Part shown: positions 15,546 to 24,584 of the stretch, piece after piece | How the letters are laid out: the number at the start of each line of letters is the position of its first letter | Position numbering within the stretch: the first letter of the stretch is position 1 | NCBI RefSeq assembly: GCF_036245645.1 | Contig: NZ_BTPE01000013.1 | Coordinates: forward strand, 79,316 to 143,315 | Length of the DNA stretch: 64,000 nt | Direction: 5' to 3' | Origin: Algoriphagus taiwanensis | Lineage (GTDB): Bacteria > Bacteroidota > Bacteroidia > Cytophagales > Cyclobacteriaceae | Made by a program: the position numbers and the translations under genes | The notes under the pieces: model-generated | The model's input: the letters and a program-made list of their open reading frames with translations, nothing else | What the model was told of the DNA's origin: nothing | Databases searched by the model: none

Positions 15546-18303
15546 GAATTTGGATACAAAGAAATCTTTATTGCGAATTCCAGCCCTTCTGCTTCTTGTG
15601 GCGGCAGGGCTTTTTGCCGTTTGGGGTTTGGCCAATGATGAAGGGTTTTACCGGGAGGTTTTACCAGCCGGTTTTTTGGACACGGTGGAAATCCCTTTTC
15701 ACACGCAGTCTTTTGGTGATCTAAAGCTTCCGATCTACTTGGATAATTACCTTATATTTCAAGAGTTTAAAGCTTTACCAGGCCCTTTTGAAATAGCTGA
15801 AAGCAAAGCCTTCGGCCTGTTGGTGTTTCTGGTTTCGGTTTTGGCTTTGGCAGGATTCAGCCATTTCAAAAAACTTCCCTTTTTAGGAGCTGGCTTGGGT
15901 TGGATTGTTCTCCTTACGCTGACTAATGTCAATGGACTGAATATCGGTGCACCCAGTTCCAATAGTTCCTTGATTGTGATGATCATTGGTTCCTTAGTCC
16001 CCACCTTGATCTTTCATATATGGTTGGATCGGGTTGCTTTCCTAGTTCGAAGCTTAGTGATAGGTATGAGCTTTGGAACATCTATCGGGATACTCATTTT
16101 TTTGAGTCCTATTTCTGATCCTGCATTGTACTTGGCGGAGCATTCCTTAGTCCCTGCCCTGATTTTTGCCATTGCTTGGCTTTTTTGGCAGGGACATGCA
16201 GTGATTTCCGGTCTTTACGTCTTGCTTGCTCGAATCAACACGAATTTAAACACCAAAATATCGGTTCAGATATCCATCTTGGCTTTCGTCTATTTTGGTA
16301 TTTTGGTAGGCCAGCTTGCGGATTTGAGAGGAACGGTCTCCCTGCCTTTTCATCCCTTTTCTCCGCTTTGGATTGTGTTTCCAATCGGGATCCTAGGATG
16401 GTTTTCCACCCGGGAAAAGCTACAGCAGTCTGAGGACCTGGCAGCCCAACCGACAATTCTCAAAACCCTCTATTTCTTGGGCTTAGGCCTTATCTTTTGG
16501 CTGATCTGGAAGGTAAGATTTGCAGGAAATCAACCTGCAGAAGAGCTTCTTAAGCATGTTTTGACCTATACTCAGGCAGGATTTACCCTGTTTTTCATGG
16601 TTTACCTGATGAGCAACTTTCTTGGGGTGATGAATTCCGGAAAGGCCGTGCAGCGCATTTTATTCAAGCCCTTTTCTCTTCCCTATTATCACCTCAGGGT
16701 TGGAGGTTTGATTGCGATATTGGTCATCATGGTCTATATGGAAGCTGTGGTGGCTGCTCAATTCAATTCCCTGACTAGTAATATTTTGGGAGATTATTAC
16801 TATCAGACCGAGCAGAAGCTGGAAGCCAGCATTCTCTATGAAAACAGCTGGGATACCTACCGCAAAAATCCCAAAGCCAAGTTTCTCACTGCCCAGCTTC
16901 TCTTTGATTTGAACCAACCCAGTCTGGCGAAGGAACATCTGGAGCAAAGCTTTTCCGAAGTTCCTCAGGTGGACAATATCCTTTTGCTTTGTGAAAGGCT
17001 CAATAGAGAAAACAAGCCCTTTGAGGTAATTTTTTACCTGGAAAACGGATTGAAAAAATTCCCCGACAATCCCTACTTGGTAAATAATCTTGCTCTCTAC
17101 TATACGCTTACCCAGCAAACGGAAAAAGCAGAAAAGCTACTAGAAGGAAATTCTTCCGATAATCCAGTCACCGAGGCCAACCGAATTGCACTACAAACTA
17201 AGCTGAATAAGGAAATCCTTAATCCCGAAGAAAAGGGCGATTTGATCTCCCAAATCAATGCACTAGCCGCCATCCGAAAAAGCGGAAAAATGCCGGAAGA
17301 GGACTTGATTAAATCTATTCGGCAGAATCTAGAGAAGGAGACCTCTCCCCTGCTTATTCATGCAGGATGGAGGAATTTGGTAACCCAAAAGACTACAGCC
17401 GATCCGATTCAAGATCTTGCGCTATTGGATTCCCTGACCAAAAAGGAAGAGTTTTTGGATTACTTCTTTGACCTTCAGGAGACAGCCTGTCTTCGTAGTC
17501 TGGCGGCTGACAGAATCATGGAAGCGGTAAAAAACCTGAATGGCTTGGCTTTCCGAAATCCAGGTGATGCGGCTTATTACCTTCAGCTTACAGCGATGAT
17601 TCAAGCCCAAAATCTGGATTTTGTCAAGGCTGCCAAGGATTTGATCGTAGCTGAAGAAAAAGGTTTTCAAGCTTTTGCTCCCCATCATCTGAAGATTCTA
17701 AAGTATGGAAGGCAAGAGGCCCTAGCCGATTCCATCAGCCGTCAATTTAAGATTGCTGAAGATCTCCTTTCCGCTGAATATGAATCCACTCTTCCCAACT
17801 TCAATGAGTGGCTTCCAGAAAAAGCTTGGGAAATGTGGAGAGCCATAGCCGATCCATCATTGAAAAAGGACTTATCGATCCGCCTCCTTTCCCAAAAGAC
17901 CCACGGCCTAAAAAGAGCCCAAATTCAGGAACTGGGCAGCTATTTCCAGGAAAATGCAGAGAATGCAGAATCCTTGCAAGCTTTCTTGGCCAATCCGGAT
18001 TGGGCTAATGCAGAAGCGTTGAGCTCCTTGATGAAATTTCTAAATGCCGGAGAAGACTTGGCTGCGAATCCCTATTTCACTCCTTTGGTTTTGAGTGCAG
18101 CTGATCGGATTCCTGACCCGCTCAGTCAATATGAAATTTTGCAGGCTAGCAGTGAATTTAACAGAGATCCTTTGCTCTGGATGAGGAAAGTTCAAGCTGC
18201 AAAAAGACTCGGATTGGACCATTATGCCGCTGCTGCCATACAGGAGATGAGTGGCTGGATGACATGGGATGAAATAGAAAAACTTCAAATGGCTAACTAT
18301 TAG
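15538..18303 (+). CDS. large membrane protein with C-terminal TPR-like repeats
   Basis: 921 residues from the ATG at 15538, which overlaps the gatC stop. About 12 hydrophobic helices fill residues 15-425. The last of them ends near VVAAQFNSLTSNI, after which ~490 residues of helical repeat follow (EQKLEASILYENSWDTYRKNPKAKF..., FPDNPYLVNNLALYYTLTQQ), typical of TPR units. I do not recognise a named family. The layout, a polytopic membrane part plus a repeat scaffold, suggests assembly or docking of envelope proteins. Coupling to gatC is probably accidental operon structure. Confidence 0.7.
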   Translation: MSKNLDTKKSLLRIPALLLLVAAGLFAVWGLANDEGFYREVLPAGFLDTVEIPFHTQSFGDLKLPIYLDNYLIFQEFKALPGPFEIAESKAFGLLVFLVSVLALAGFSHFKKLPFLGAGLGWIVLLTLTNVNGLNIGAPSSNSSLIVMIIGSLVPTLIFHIWLDRVAFLVRSLVIGMSFGTSIGILIFLSPISDPALYLAEHSLVPALIFAIAWLFWQGHAVISGLYVLLARINTNLNTKISVQISILAFVYFGILVGQLADLRGTVSLPFHPFSPLWIVFPIGILGWFSTREKLQQSEDLAAQPTILKTLYFLGLGLIFWLIWKVRFAGNQPAEELLKHVLTYTQAGFTLFFMVYLMSNFLGVMNSGKAVQRILFKPFSLPYYHLRVGGLIAILVIMVYMEAVVAAQFNSLTSNILGDYYYQTEQKLEASILYENSWDTYRKNPKAKFLTAQLLFDLNQPSLAKEHLEQSFSEVPQVDNILLLCERLNRENKPFEVIFYLENGLKKFPDNPYLVNNLALYYTLTQQTEKAEKLLEGNSSDNPVTEANRIALQTKLNKEILNPEEKGDLISQINALAAIRKSGKMPEEDLIKSIRQNLEKETSPLLIHAGWRNLVTQKTTADPIQDLALLDSLTKKEEFLDYFFDLQETACLRSLAADRIMEAVKNLNGLAFRNPGDAAYYLQLTAMIQAQNLDFVKAAKDLIVAEEKGFQAFAPHHLKILKYGRQEALADSISRQFKIAEDLLSAEYESTLPNFNEWLPEKAWEMWRAIADPSLKKDLSIRLLSQKTHGLKRAQIQELGSYFQENAENAESLQAFLANPDWANAEALSSLMKFLNAGEDLAANPYFTPLVLSAADRIPDPLSQYEILQASSEFNRDPLLWMRKVQAAKRLGLDHYAAAAIQEMSGWMTWDEIEKLQMANY

Positions 18304-18379
18304 CCGATTTTCCCGTAATTTGAGCAATTGGTAAAATAAAACGAAACCTAAACCACTAACCTAAACTAACACTTGCATC

Positions 18380-19096
18380 ATGAGCAGAGTCATTGAAACC
18401 CACGAAATCAACAAAACCTACAAAATGGGCTCCGAAATCATTCAAGCCCTTAAATCTGTGAGTATTAGCGTAGAGCGTGGAGAATATGTTGCCTTCATGG
18501 GGCCTTCTGGATCTGGAAAATCAACGCTGATGAATATCATTGGATGCTTAGACTCCCCTACTTCAGGAACCTACATTTTGGCTGGTAAAGACGTGAGTGA
18601 CATGAGTGAAAATGAGCTCGCTGATATCAGAAATAAGGAAATAGGCTTCGTTTTTCAGACTTTCAACCTTTTACCCCGAGCCACTTGCCTTGAAAATGTA
18701 GCTTTACCTCTGGTCTATGCGGGATATAGCCGGGCAGAGCGGGAAGAAATGGCATTCAAAGCATTGGAAAATGTGGGACTTGGCGATCGAACCAAGCACC
18801 GTCCCAATGAACTCTCGGGTGGTCAGCGCCAAAGAGTGGCCATTGCACGGGCTTTGGTAAACAATCCCAGTATCATCCTTGCCGATGAACCTACCGGTAA
18901 CTTGGACTCCAAAACATCTTATGATATCATGGAGCTTTTTCATGAGCTTCATTCCAAAGGCAACACCATCATCATGGTAACTCACGAGGATGATATCGCC
19001 CACTATGCCCACCGCATAGTCCGACTCAGAGATGGCTTGGTGGAGTCAGACAAAATAAACCCCAATCCTACCCGAGGAATGGCCGTTCATGCCTGA
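18380..19096 (+). CDS. ABC transporter ATP-binding protein (MacB/LolD type)
   Basis: 238 residues with a complete ATPase: Walker A GPSGSGKST at 41-49, Q-loop FVFQTFNLLPR near 93, signature LSGGQRQR near 145, Walker B IILADEPTGNLDS near 168 and the H-loop VTHEDD. The sequence is typical of MacB/LolD-class ATPases that drive lipoprotein release or efflux from the inner membrane. No permease gene is adjacent (the neighbours are the TPR membrane protein and the adenosyltransferase), so its partner must be encoded elsewhere. Confidence 0.88.
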   Translation: MSRVIETHEINKTYKMGSEIIQALKSVSISVERGEYVAFMGPSGSGKSTLMNIIGCLDSPTSGTYILAGKDVSDMSENELADIRNKEIGFVFQTFNLLPRATCLENVALPLVYAGYSRAEREEMAFKALENVGLGDRTKHRPNELSGGQRQRVAIARALVNNPSIILADEPTGNLDSKTSYDIMELFHELHSKGNTIIMVTHEDDIAHYAHRIVRLRDGLVESDKINPNPTRGMAVHA

Positions 19097-19124
19097 TTTT
19101 CCCAGAGAAATCGAATTAGAATGC

Positions 19125-19132
19125 TATTTTTG
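19125..19132 (+). promoter_or_regulatory. putative -7 element before the adenosyltransferase gene
   Basis: TATTTTTG, a perfect TAnnTTTG match 23 nt before the ATG at 19156. No convincing -33 element is seen. Confidence 0.4.
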
Positions 19133-19155
19133 CCTGAGTTAGAAATGCGGCTGAA

Positions 19156-19704
19156 ATGAAAATTTATACCAAAACCGGTGACGAAGGCATCACTTCCCTC
19201 CTGGGTGGATTGAGAGTTCCAAAATCTGATCTTAGGATCGATGCATACGGGACAGTAGACGAGTTAAATTCTTACCTAGGATTACTTCGAGATCAGGAAG
19301 TCAATGGAAAGAGAGCTGATTTTCTAAAAGAGATTCAGGACAGACTTTTCACTCTTGGGGCTGATTTGGCCACGGTACCCGGCAAGGATAAAGTAAAAAA
19401 GCCTGACCTTCATGTGGAAGACATCGAACAGCTGGAGCTGGAAATGGATCGAATGGATCTTGAGCTTCCACCTCTGACGGCATTCATTCTTCCCGGAGGT
19501 CATCAATCCGTCTCTTTTTGCCATTTGGCAAGAACAGTATGCCGAAGAACAGAACGAATCGTGGTAGAACTTGCCTCCTATGAGCAAGTCAATCCCCTGG
19601 TGATTCAATATCTCAACCGCCTTTCTGATTATCTATTTGTACTAGGCAGAAAAATGGCAGCAGAACTGGAAGTGGATGAAGTGACTTGGAAACCAAGGTC
19701 CTAA
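19156..19704 (+). CDS. PduO-type cob(I)yrinic acid a,c-diamide adenosyltransferase
   Basis: 182 residues. The N-terminal YTKTGDEGITSLLGG is the ATP-binding signature of PduO-type adenosyltransferases, followed by DAYGTVDELNSYLG; FILPGGH and CRRTERIVV carry the conserved Arg/Glu that place cobalamin, and YLNRLSDYLFVLGR closes the helical bundle. It converts cob(I)alamin to adenosylcobalamin, the cofactor of methylmalonyl-CoA mutase. No B12 synthesis genes are adjacent, consistent with salvage. Confidence 0.92.
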   Translation: MKIYTKTGDEGITSLLGGLRVPKSDLRIDAYGTVDELNSYLGLLRDQEVNGKRADFLKEIQDRLFTLGADLATVPGKDKVKKPDLHVEDIEQLELEMDRMDLELPPLTAFILPGGHQSVSFCHLARTVCRRTERIVVELASYEQVNPLVIQYLNRLSDYLFVLGRKMAAELEVDEVTWKPRS

Positions 19705-19768
19705 TTCTTTCTCCCAATTCTTTCAAAATATATTGACCTGGGTTTCCAAACCCAAAAACAACTTGAGT

Positions 19769-20836
19769 ATGAAAACTTCATTAGCTATTCCGGTAACCCA
19801 AATCGAGAAGTCCCGATTGTCGGAAATCGATTTTTCAAACTTGGCCTTCGGGCGAGTGATTTCAGACCACATGTTTGTGGCCGATTACAAAGACGGAGAA
19901 TGGACCGACCTTCGCATCGAACCATATGCTCCCCTGGAATTGAGCCCTGCCAATGCAGCATTACATTACGGTCAATCCATTTTTGAAGGCTTGAAGGCGT
20001 ACCGAAACGACAAGGGAGAAGTCCTGATATTCCGTGCTGATGCCAATGCCAGAAGAATGAATGAATCCGCAGCAAGAATGTGTATGCCGGCATTGCCAGA
20101 GGAAATCTTCATGGAAGGACTTGCCCAGCTGATTGACTTGGACAAAGCTTGGGTTCCTTCTGCGAAAGGTTCCAGCTTGTATATCCGTCCATTCATGTTT
20201 GCCATGGATAATTACATCGGAGTCAAGCCTTCAGACACATACAAATTCATCATTTTCACCTGCCCTGTGGGCGCTTACTACAGCAAGCCTGTCAATGTGA
20301 AAGTAGAAACCTACTGGACTCGGGCGACTGAAGGCGGAACCGGTGCTGCAAAGACAGCCGGTAATTATGCGGCTTCCCTCTACCCTGCTCTTCAAGCTCA
20401 AAAAGAAGGGTTTGATCAGTTGCTTTGGACAGATGGCAAATCCCACAGCAAAATCGAGGAGAGCGGTACCATGAATGTGATGTTCAAAATCAATGGTAAG
20501 CTAATCACCGCTCCCACCAATACGGGAACCATTCTGAAAGGAATCACGAGAGATTCTGTTATTCAGTTGGCAAAAGACTGGTCAGAACCATTGGAAGAGC
20601 GCTTTTTGAATGTGAGTGAGCTTCAGGAAGCACTGGAAAATGGTACCTTGGAAGAAGCCTTTGGTGTGGGAACTGCCGCCACCATTGCCCATATTGCCAA
20701 GATTCAAGTCAATGGAAAAACCTACACGCTACCTGAAAAAAGCAGTGAAGCCTTCTCCAATCGAATTTTGAGAGAGTTGGACGGAATTAAATATGGAGAA
20801 ATCAGCGATCCTCACAGCTGGATTATCAAAATCTAA
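19769..20836 (+). CDS. ilvE: branched-chain amino acid aminotransferase
   Basis: 355 residues from the ATG at 19769 (the frame from 19733 adds 12 residues without support). Fold-type IV PLP enzyme: LHYGQSIFEGLKAYR (near 68), GGTGAAKTAGNYAAS with the Schiff-base Lys, and EESGTMNVMF (near 228). It interconverts Leu, Ile and Val with their 2-oxo acids, using glutamate/2-oxoglutarate, in the cytoplasm. It is followed at once by a strong terminator, so it ends its transcription unit. Confidence 0.93.
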   Translation: MKTSLAIPVTQIEKSRLSEIDFSNLAFGRVISDHMFVADYKDGEWTDLRIEPYAPLELSPANAALHYGQSIFEGLKAYRNDKGEVLIFRADANARRMNESAARMCMPALPEEIFMEGLAQLIDLDKAWVPSAKGSSLYIRPFMFAMDNYIGVKPSDTYKFIIFTCPVGAYYSKPVNVKVETYWTRATEGGTGAAKTAGNYAASLYPALQAQKEGFDQLLWTDGKSHSKIEESGTMNVMFKINGKLITAPTNTGTILKGITRDSVIQLAKDWSEPLEERFLNVSELQEALENGTLEEAFGVGTAATIAHIAKIQVNGKTYTLPEKSSEAFSNRILRELDGIKYGEISDPHSWIIKI

Positions 20837-20841
20837 ACTTC

Positions 20842-20904
20842 AAAGGCTGAGTTTTGGAAAAAGAGAAATCATTTTCTCAAGTCCGAACTCAGCCTTTTCT
20901 TTTA
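20842..20904 (+). terminator. rho-independent terminator of ilvE
   Basis: AAAGGCTGAGTT (20842-20853) pairs with AACTCAGCCTTT (20886-20897), followed by a T-rich run; a smaller inner hairpin sits in the loop. It begins 6 nt after the ilvE stop codon. Confidence 0.85.
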
Positions 20905-20911
20905 CCCACCC

Positions 20912-21424
20912 ATGAAAGCACGGCTTTTCTTCCTCTCGATCTTTTTCATTTCTACCTTGGGTTTTGCTCAGACCCCTTCTAAGGATTTTGTTTTGCTCAA
21001 GCGAGGAAGTAATCAAAAAAGCCAAATCCGGTTTTATCCCGGAGAAACCATTACCTACAAAAGCAAAAAGCTGGGCTATTTTATCACGGATAAAATCGAA
21101 AGACTGGATAATGATTTTATTTTCCTCACCGAAAACATCATCAGCCCAAACGACATTGAAGCCATTGACATCAGGCAAAAAGACAAGAGAAATCGAACCT
21201 TGAGAAACTTAACTGCCTTGTTTTTAGGGTCTGGAGTACTTCTATTCTCTGTTGAAACGATCAATAGTATTTACCAAGATGAGGTCTTTGAAATTGATTC
21301 GGGGGTAGCTACTCTATCAGCAGTTTTGGTAGGGACGGGCTTGGCTATGATTCCTTTACGCTACAAGACCTTCAAAAATCAAGGGGACAACAGGATTCAA
21401 ATTATCATTATGCGCATGGATTAA
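20912..21424 (+). CDS. hypothetical exported protein
   Basis: 170 residues with a signal peptide (cleavage after GFAQ, residue 20), a polar domain (VLLKRGSNQKSQIRFYPGE, DKIERLDNDFIFL) and two hydrophobic helices near 107-122 and 134-148. I recognise the general type, a conserved Bacteroidota protein of unknown function, but no named family. It begins 8 nt after the ilvE terminator, so it needs a promoter in or before that hairpin. Confidence 0.6.
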   Translation: MKARLFFLSIFFISTLGFAQTPSKDFVLLKRGSNQKSQIRFYPGETITYKSKKLGYFITDKIERLDNDFIFLTENIISPNDIEAIDIRQKDKRNRTLRNLTALFLGSGVLLFSVETINSIYQDEVFEIDSGVATLSAVLVGTGLAMIPLRYKTFKNQGDNRIQIIIMRMD

Positions 21425-21490
21425 TCCGGCTTTGCTGGCATATGCCCGATTTTTTTCAGACTTTTGCAACCGAAATTTTAACTTAGACAG

Positions 21491-22592
21491 ATGACTTCAG
21501 AACAACTGAAAGACTTGAAAGCCCGCACTTCGGCTTTGAGGAGGTATCTTTGACTACGATCGGAAGAAATTAGAAATCCAAGATCTAGAGGCCGTTTCGG
21601 CCCAGCCTGACTTTTGGAACAACCCAGAAGAGGCAGAAAAAACCATGAAACAAATCCAGGCCAGAAAGACCTGGACCAGCGATTTCGAAAACCTGGACAA
21701 GACCATCCAAGACTTGGAAGTATTGTATGACTTCTACAGCATGGAGGAGGTAAGTGAGGAAGAAATCAAGGCAGAGTACACCAAGGCAAAATCTGCCGTA
21801 GAAGAGCTCGAACTCAAAAAGATGCTTTCTGCTGAGGAAGATCAGCTCAATGCCGTGCTGGAAATCAACCCCGGAGCGGGAGGTACTGAAAGTAACGATT
21901 GGGCTTCCATTCTGATGCGGATGTACATCATGTGGGGAGAGAAAAACGGATACAAAGTCCGTGAGGTTGACGTGCAGCCGGGTGAAGTTGCCGGAATCAA
22001 ATCCGCCACTCTGGAATTTGAAGGTCCTTTGGCTTATGGCTTCCTGAAATCCGAAACTGGAGTACACCGATTGGTTAGAATCTCTCCTTTTGACTCAGGA
22101 GGAAGAAGACATACTTCCTTTGCTTCTGTGTATGCATACCCGGAAGTGGATGATTCGATCGAGATCGAAATCAACCCTGCCGACGTAGAATTGCATACAT
22201 CCCGATCCGGAGGAGCCGGTGGACAGAACGTAAACAAGGTAGAAACCAAGGTGCAGCTGACGCACAAACCAACAGGAATCGTGGTGGTCTGCCAAGTAGA
22301 GCGCTCCCAGCTTGCCAACAGGGAAAAAGCCATGCAAATGCTTAAATCCCGTCTCTATCAGATGGAATTGGAAAAGCGAAATGCTGAAATCGCCAAAATT
22401 GAGTCATCCAAGCTCAGAGTAGACTTTGGCTCCCAAATCCGGAACTATGTCCTTCATCCTTACAAGCTGGTGAAAGACAACCGGACCGGTCATGAAACTT
22501 CAGATGCGCAAAGTGTTTTGGATGGTGGCTTAAATGAATTTATGAAAGCCTTCCTCCTTGCCCAAAGCGAAGAAGAAGCCAATAAAGAGTAA
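21491..22592 (+). CDS. prfB: peptide chain release factor 2, with programmed +1 frameshift
   Basis: Two frames are joined: 21491-21550 (20 codons) and 21552-22592, giving 366 residues. The first frame ends at an in-frame TGA (21551-21553) inside CTT-TGA-C; skipping one base continues as DYDRKKLEIQD and the rest of RF2. This is the classical autoregulatory site: when RF2 is scarce the ribosome pauses at UGA and shifts. The UGA-reading SPF motif lies at 198-200 (RISPFDSGG) and the catalytic GGQ at 243-245 (SGGAGGQNVNK). The intact 20-codon lead ending in RRYL^DYD excludes a sequencing error. A strong terminator follows the gene. Confidence 0.95.
21539..21554 (+). promoter_or_regulatory. RF2 programmed frameshift site
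   Basis: AGGAGG (21539-21544), a 3-nt spacer, then CTTTGAC (21548-21554): an internal Shine-Dalgarno-like stimulator, the slippery CUU and the weak UGA-C stop, at the same spacing as in Escherichia coli prfB. Confidence 0.95.
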
Positions 22593-22597
22593 AAAAC

Positions 22598-22632
22598 AAA
22601 GGCCGGAGATTTTCCGGCCTTTGTTGCTTTTA
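22598..22632 (+). terminator. rho-independent terminator of prfB
   Basis: AAAGGCCGGA (22598-22607) pairs perfectly with TCCGGCCTTT (22613-22622) around a 5-nt loop, followed by a T-rich stretch. It also lies just past the end of the convergent toxin gene. Confidence 0.9.
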
Positions 22633-22652
22633 TTTTCAGATGACCCTGAAGG

Positions 22653-22910
22653 TCAATTGTAAATATCCTTCCTATGACCAAGGGCAATGATATCAACTAT
22701 CAAATCACTATCAAAAATCTCGTATATAATTCGATAATCCCCGACACGAATCCGGTAACCATCCCGACCCTTTAACTTCTTACACCCTGATGGTCTAGGT
22801 TCCTCGGAAAGGTTTGCAATTGCACTAAGAATGGGTTTAGCCTTTAGATTATCTAATTTATCCAAGTCCTTCTTTGCCCTTCGAGAAAGAAAAACTCTGT
22901 ATTTAGGCAT
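22653..22910 (-). CDS. RelE/ParE-superfamily toxin
   Basis: 85 residues, full length for the family. MPKYRVFLSRRAKKDLDKL is the N-terminal strand-helix of RelE-like proteins, and GCKKLKGRDGYRIRVGDYRIIYEI followed by IIALGHRKDIY is the diagnostic C-terminal sheet with the basic residues used in mRNA cleavage on the ribosome. The annotated start is the ATG at 22910; an upstream extension would run through the antitoxin gene in another frame. It overlaps the antitoxin gene by 8 nt, the standard arrangement. RelE rather than ParE activity is inferred from the RIRVGDYRIIY pattern. Confidence 0.88.
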   Translation of the reverse strand: MPKYRVFLSRRAKKDLDKLDNLKAKPILSAIANLSEEPRPSGCKKLKGRDGYRIRVGDYRIIYEIFDSDLIVDIIALGHRKDIYN

Positions 22911-23109
22911 TTTTGTTTTTTCTGGATTCAAGGTATTCATCCAAGGATAATCTTTCTCCCGTATCCTCTTTTTTGGCTTCATCAAAAAGACGGATATCCT
23001 CCAACTCTTCCAATTCTTCCAGAATCGCATCAAATTCTTCGATTGGTAAAACCACCAAAGCCTTTTCCCCTTTTTCATTCTTGATAAATTGAGGATTTAA
23101 AGTTTTCAT
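22903..23109 (-). CDS. antitoxin of the RelE-type module (Phd/YefM-like)
   Basis: 68 residues: a short N-terminal beta/helix part (NPQFIKNEKGEKALVVLPIEE) like a reduced Phd/YefM DNA-binding domain, then an acidic helical tail (EELEELEDIRLFDEAKKEDTGE) that should wrap the toxin. It starts the operon and overlaps the toxin start by 8 nt. The 293-nt spacer upstream (23110-23402) is A+T rich; I see no other gene in it. Confidence 0.8.
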   Translation of the reverse strand: MKTLNPQFIKNEKGEKALVVLPIEEFDAILEELEELEDIRLFDEAKKEDTGERLSLDEYLESRKNKNA

Positions 23110-23402
23110 ACCCTTCTGTTTTTTATTCAGGATTAGTCTTTTTTTAGCACAAGAAGATTCAAAATCGAAAACTATGAAGCTAAATGCTTTTCAATTTTAT
23201 AGGTTGCTCAATGGAGTGAACTTTATACAACCTTAATAGACCGACCTATTTTTTCATTAATTTATTTGAAAGGCAACTAAAATACAATGATCATTTTCAG
23301 ATTAGTGTTTCTTTAATTCCCCTGGGAGATAAAATTTCAACTGGCAATAGAAGAAACAAGTTCTAATTGGATTTAAATCGTTTTGTCCTGACTTTTGTGC
23401 AA

Positions 23403-24584
23403 ATGCGGCTTACTCCCTCCTTTTTCACATTTGATTTTTTCCTGCTTTGCCTCAGCAACTTCCTGTTTTTTTCCTCTTTCAATATGATTATCCCCGAACT
23501 GCCAGCTTATCTGAGCTCTTTAGGAGGGGAAGATTACAAAGGGTTGATTATTGCACTCTTTACGCTCTCAGCTGGACTTTCCAGACCCTTCAGTGGAAAA
23601 TTGGCGGATAAAGTCGGCCGGATTCCTGTGATGATGTTTGGGGCATCAGTCTGCTTTGTGGTGGGCCTGTTGTATCCCCTTCTCACCTTTGTTTCAGGAT
23701 TTCTGTTTCTCCGATTTGCACACGGATTTTCGGCAGGATTTACCCCAACAGGTGCTTCTGCCTACGTAGCTGATATTGTTCCTTTTCAAAAAAGAGGGGA
23801 AGCCATGGGAATCCAATCTCTTTTTGGCTCCCTAGGAATGGCAGCAGGACCCGCTGTAGGAGGATGGTTAGCCGGATTTTGGAGCATAGATTGGATTTTC
23901 TACTGCTCGGCTTTCACTGCCATCTTTTCTATTTTGATTCTCATCAAGCTAAAAGAAACTTTAGAGGAAAGAGAAAAGCTCTCTGCCCGTCTTTTCAAAC
24001 TGAATAAAGAAGAAATCATAGAAACACGAGTGCTTCTTCCTTCGGTAGTCCTTTTTTTATCCGTTTTTTCGTTTGGAGTGGTTTTGACCATCATTCCAGA
24101 TTTTTCCACTCACTTAGGAATTCAAAATAAAGGGCTGTTTTTTGCTGTTTTCACGCTTTCCAGCTTAGGCATTCGACTTATTGCAGGTCGGACTTCCGAC
24201 AAATATGGTCGGGTGGTCGTGATGCGTGTGGCCAGCATCTGCATGGTTGCGGCAATGGCAGCTATCGCTTTGGCAGAAAGTAAAACCATTTTGCTGGCTT
24301 CAGGAGTGCTCTTTGGAGCAGCTGTAGGGATGTATAGCCCAACTACCACTGCCTGGGTGGTAGACTTGTCATTGGATAAGTATCGGGGCAGGGCCTTGGC
24401 TACGATGTATATTTTCTTAGAAAGCGGAATTGGCGTAGGAGCCCTCATTTCCGGGTGGCTCTACTCCAATTCCACTTCTAATTTCAAATTGGTTTTTCTG
24501 ACTGCAGCAGGCTTTGCTTTTCTATCCTTTCTGATTTTGATCTTCACCAAAAGGGACCGAAAACTCAGTCAATCTCATCAATAG
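23403..24584 (+). CDS. MFS transporter
   Basis: 393 residues, 12 membrane helices. The motif between helices 2 and 3 (GKLADKVGRIPVM, near 72) and its copy in the second half (GRTSDKYGRVVVM, near 272) are the MFS loop signatures; GAAVGMYSPTTTAWVVD fits drug or metabolite exporters of the DHA type. Substrate unknown. Start set at the ATG at 23403, with a TTG at 23367 as the longer option. The 3' end overlaps the convergent peptidase gene by 7 nt. Confidence 0.85.
   Translation: MRLTPSFFTFDFFLLCLSNFLFFSSFNMIIPELPAYLSSLGGEDYKGLIIALFTLSAGLSRPFSGKLADKVGRIPVMMFGASVCFVVGLLYPLLTFVSGFLFLRFAHGFSAGFTPTGASAYVADIVPFQKRGEAMGIQSLFGSLGMAAGPAVGGWLAGFWSIDWIFYCSAFTAIFSILILIKLKETLEEREKLSARLFKLNKEEIIETRVLLPSVVLFLSVFSFGVVLTIIPDFSTHLGIQNKGLFFAVFTLSSLGIRLIAGRTSDKYGRVVVMRVASICMVAAMAAIALAESKTILLASGVLFGAAVGMYSPTTTAWVVDLSLDKYRGRALATMYIFLESGIGVGALISGWLYSNSTSNFKLVFLTAAGFAFLSFLILIFTKRDRKLSQSHQ

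Noticed and set aside
21551..21553. In-frame TGA in prfB as a sequencing error or pseudogene.
   Set aside because: It lies exactly in the conserved AGGAGG-TAT-CTT-TGA-C context and both frames are intact, so it is programmed.
22911..23078. 56-residue N-terminal extension of the RelE-type toxin.
   Set aside because: The extension is the out-of-frame reading of the antitoxin gene; RelE family proteins start at the MPKYRVFL residue run.
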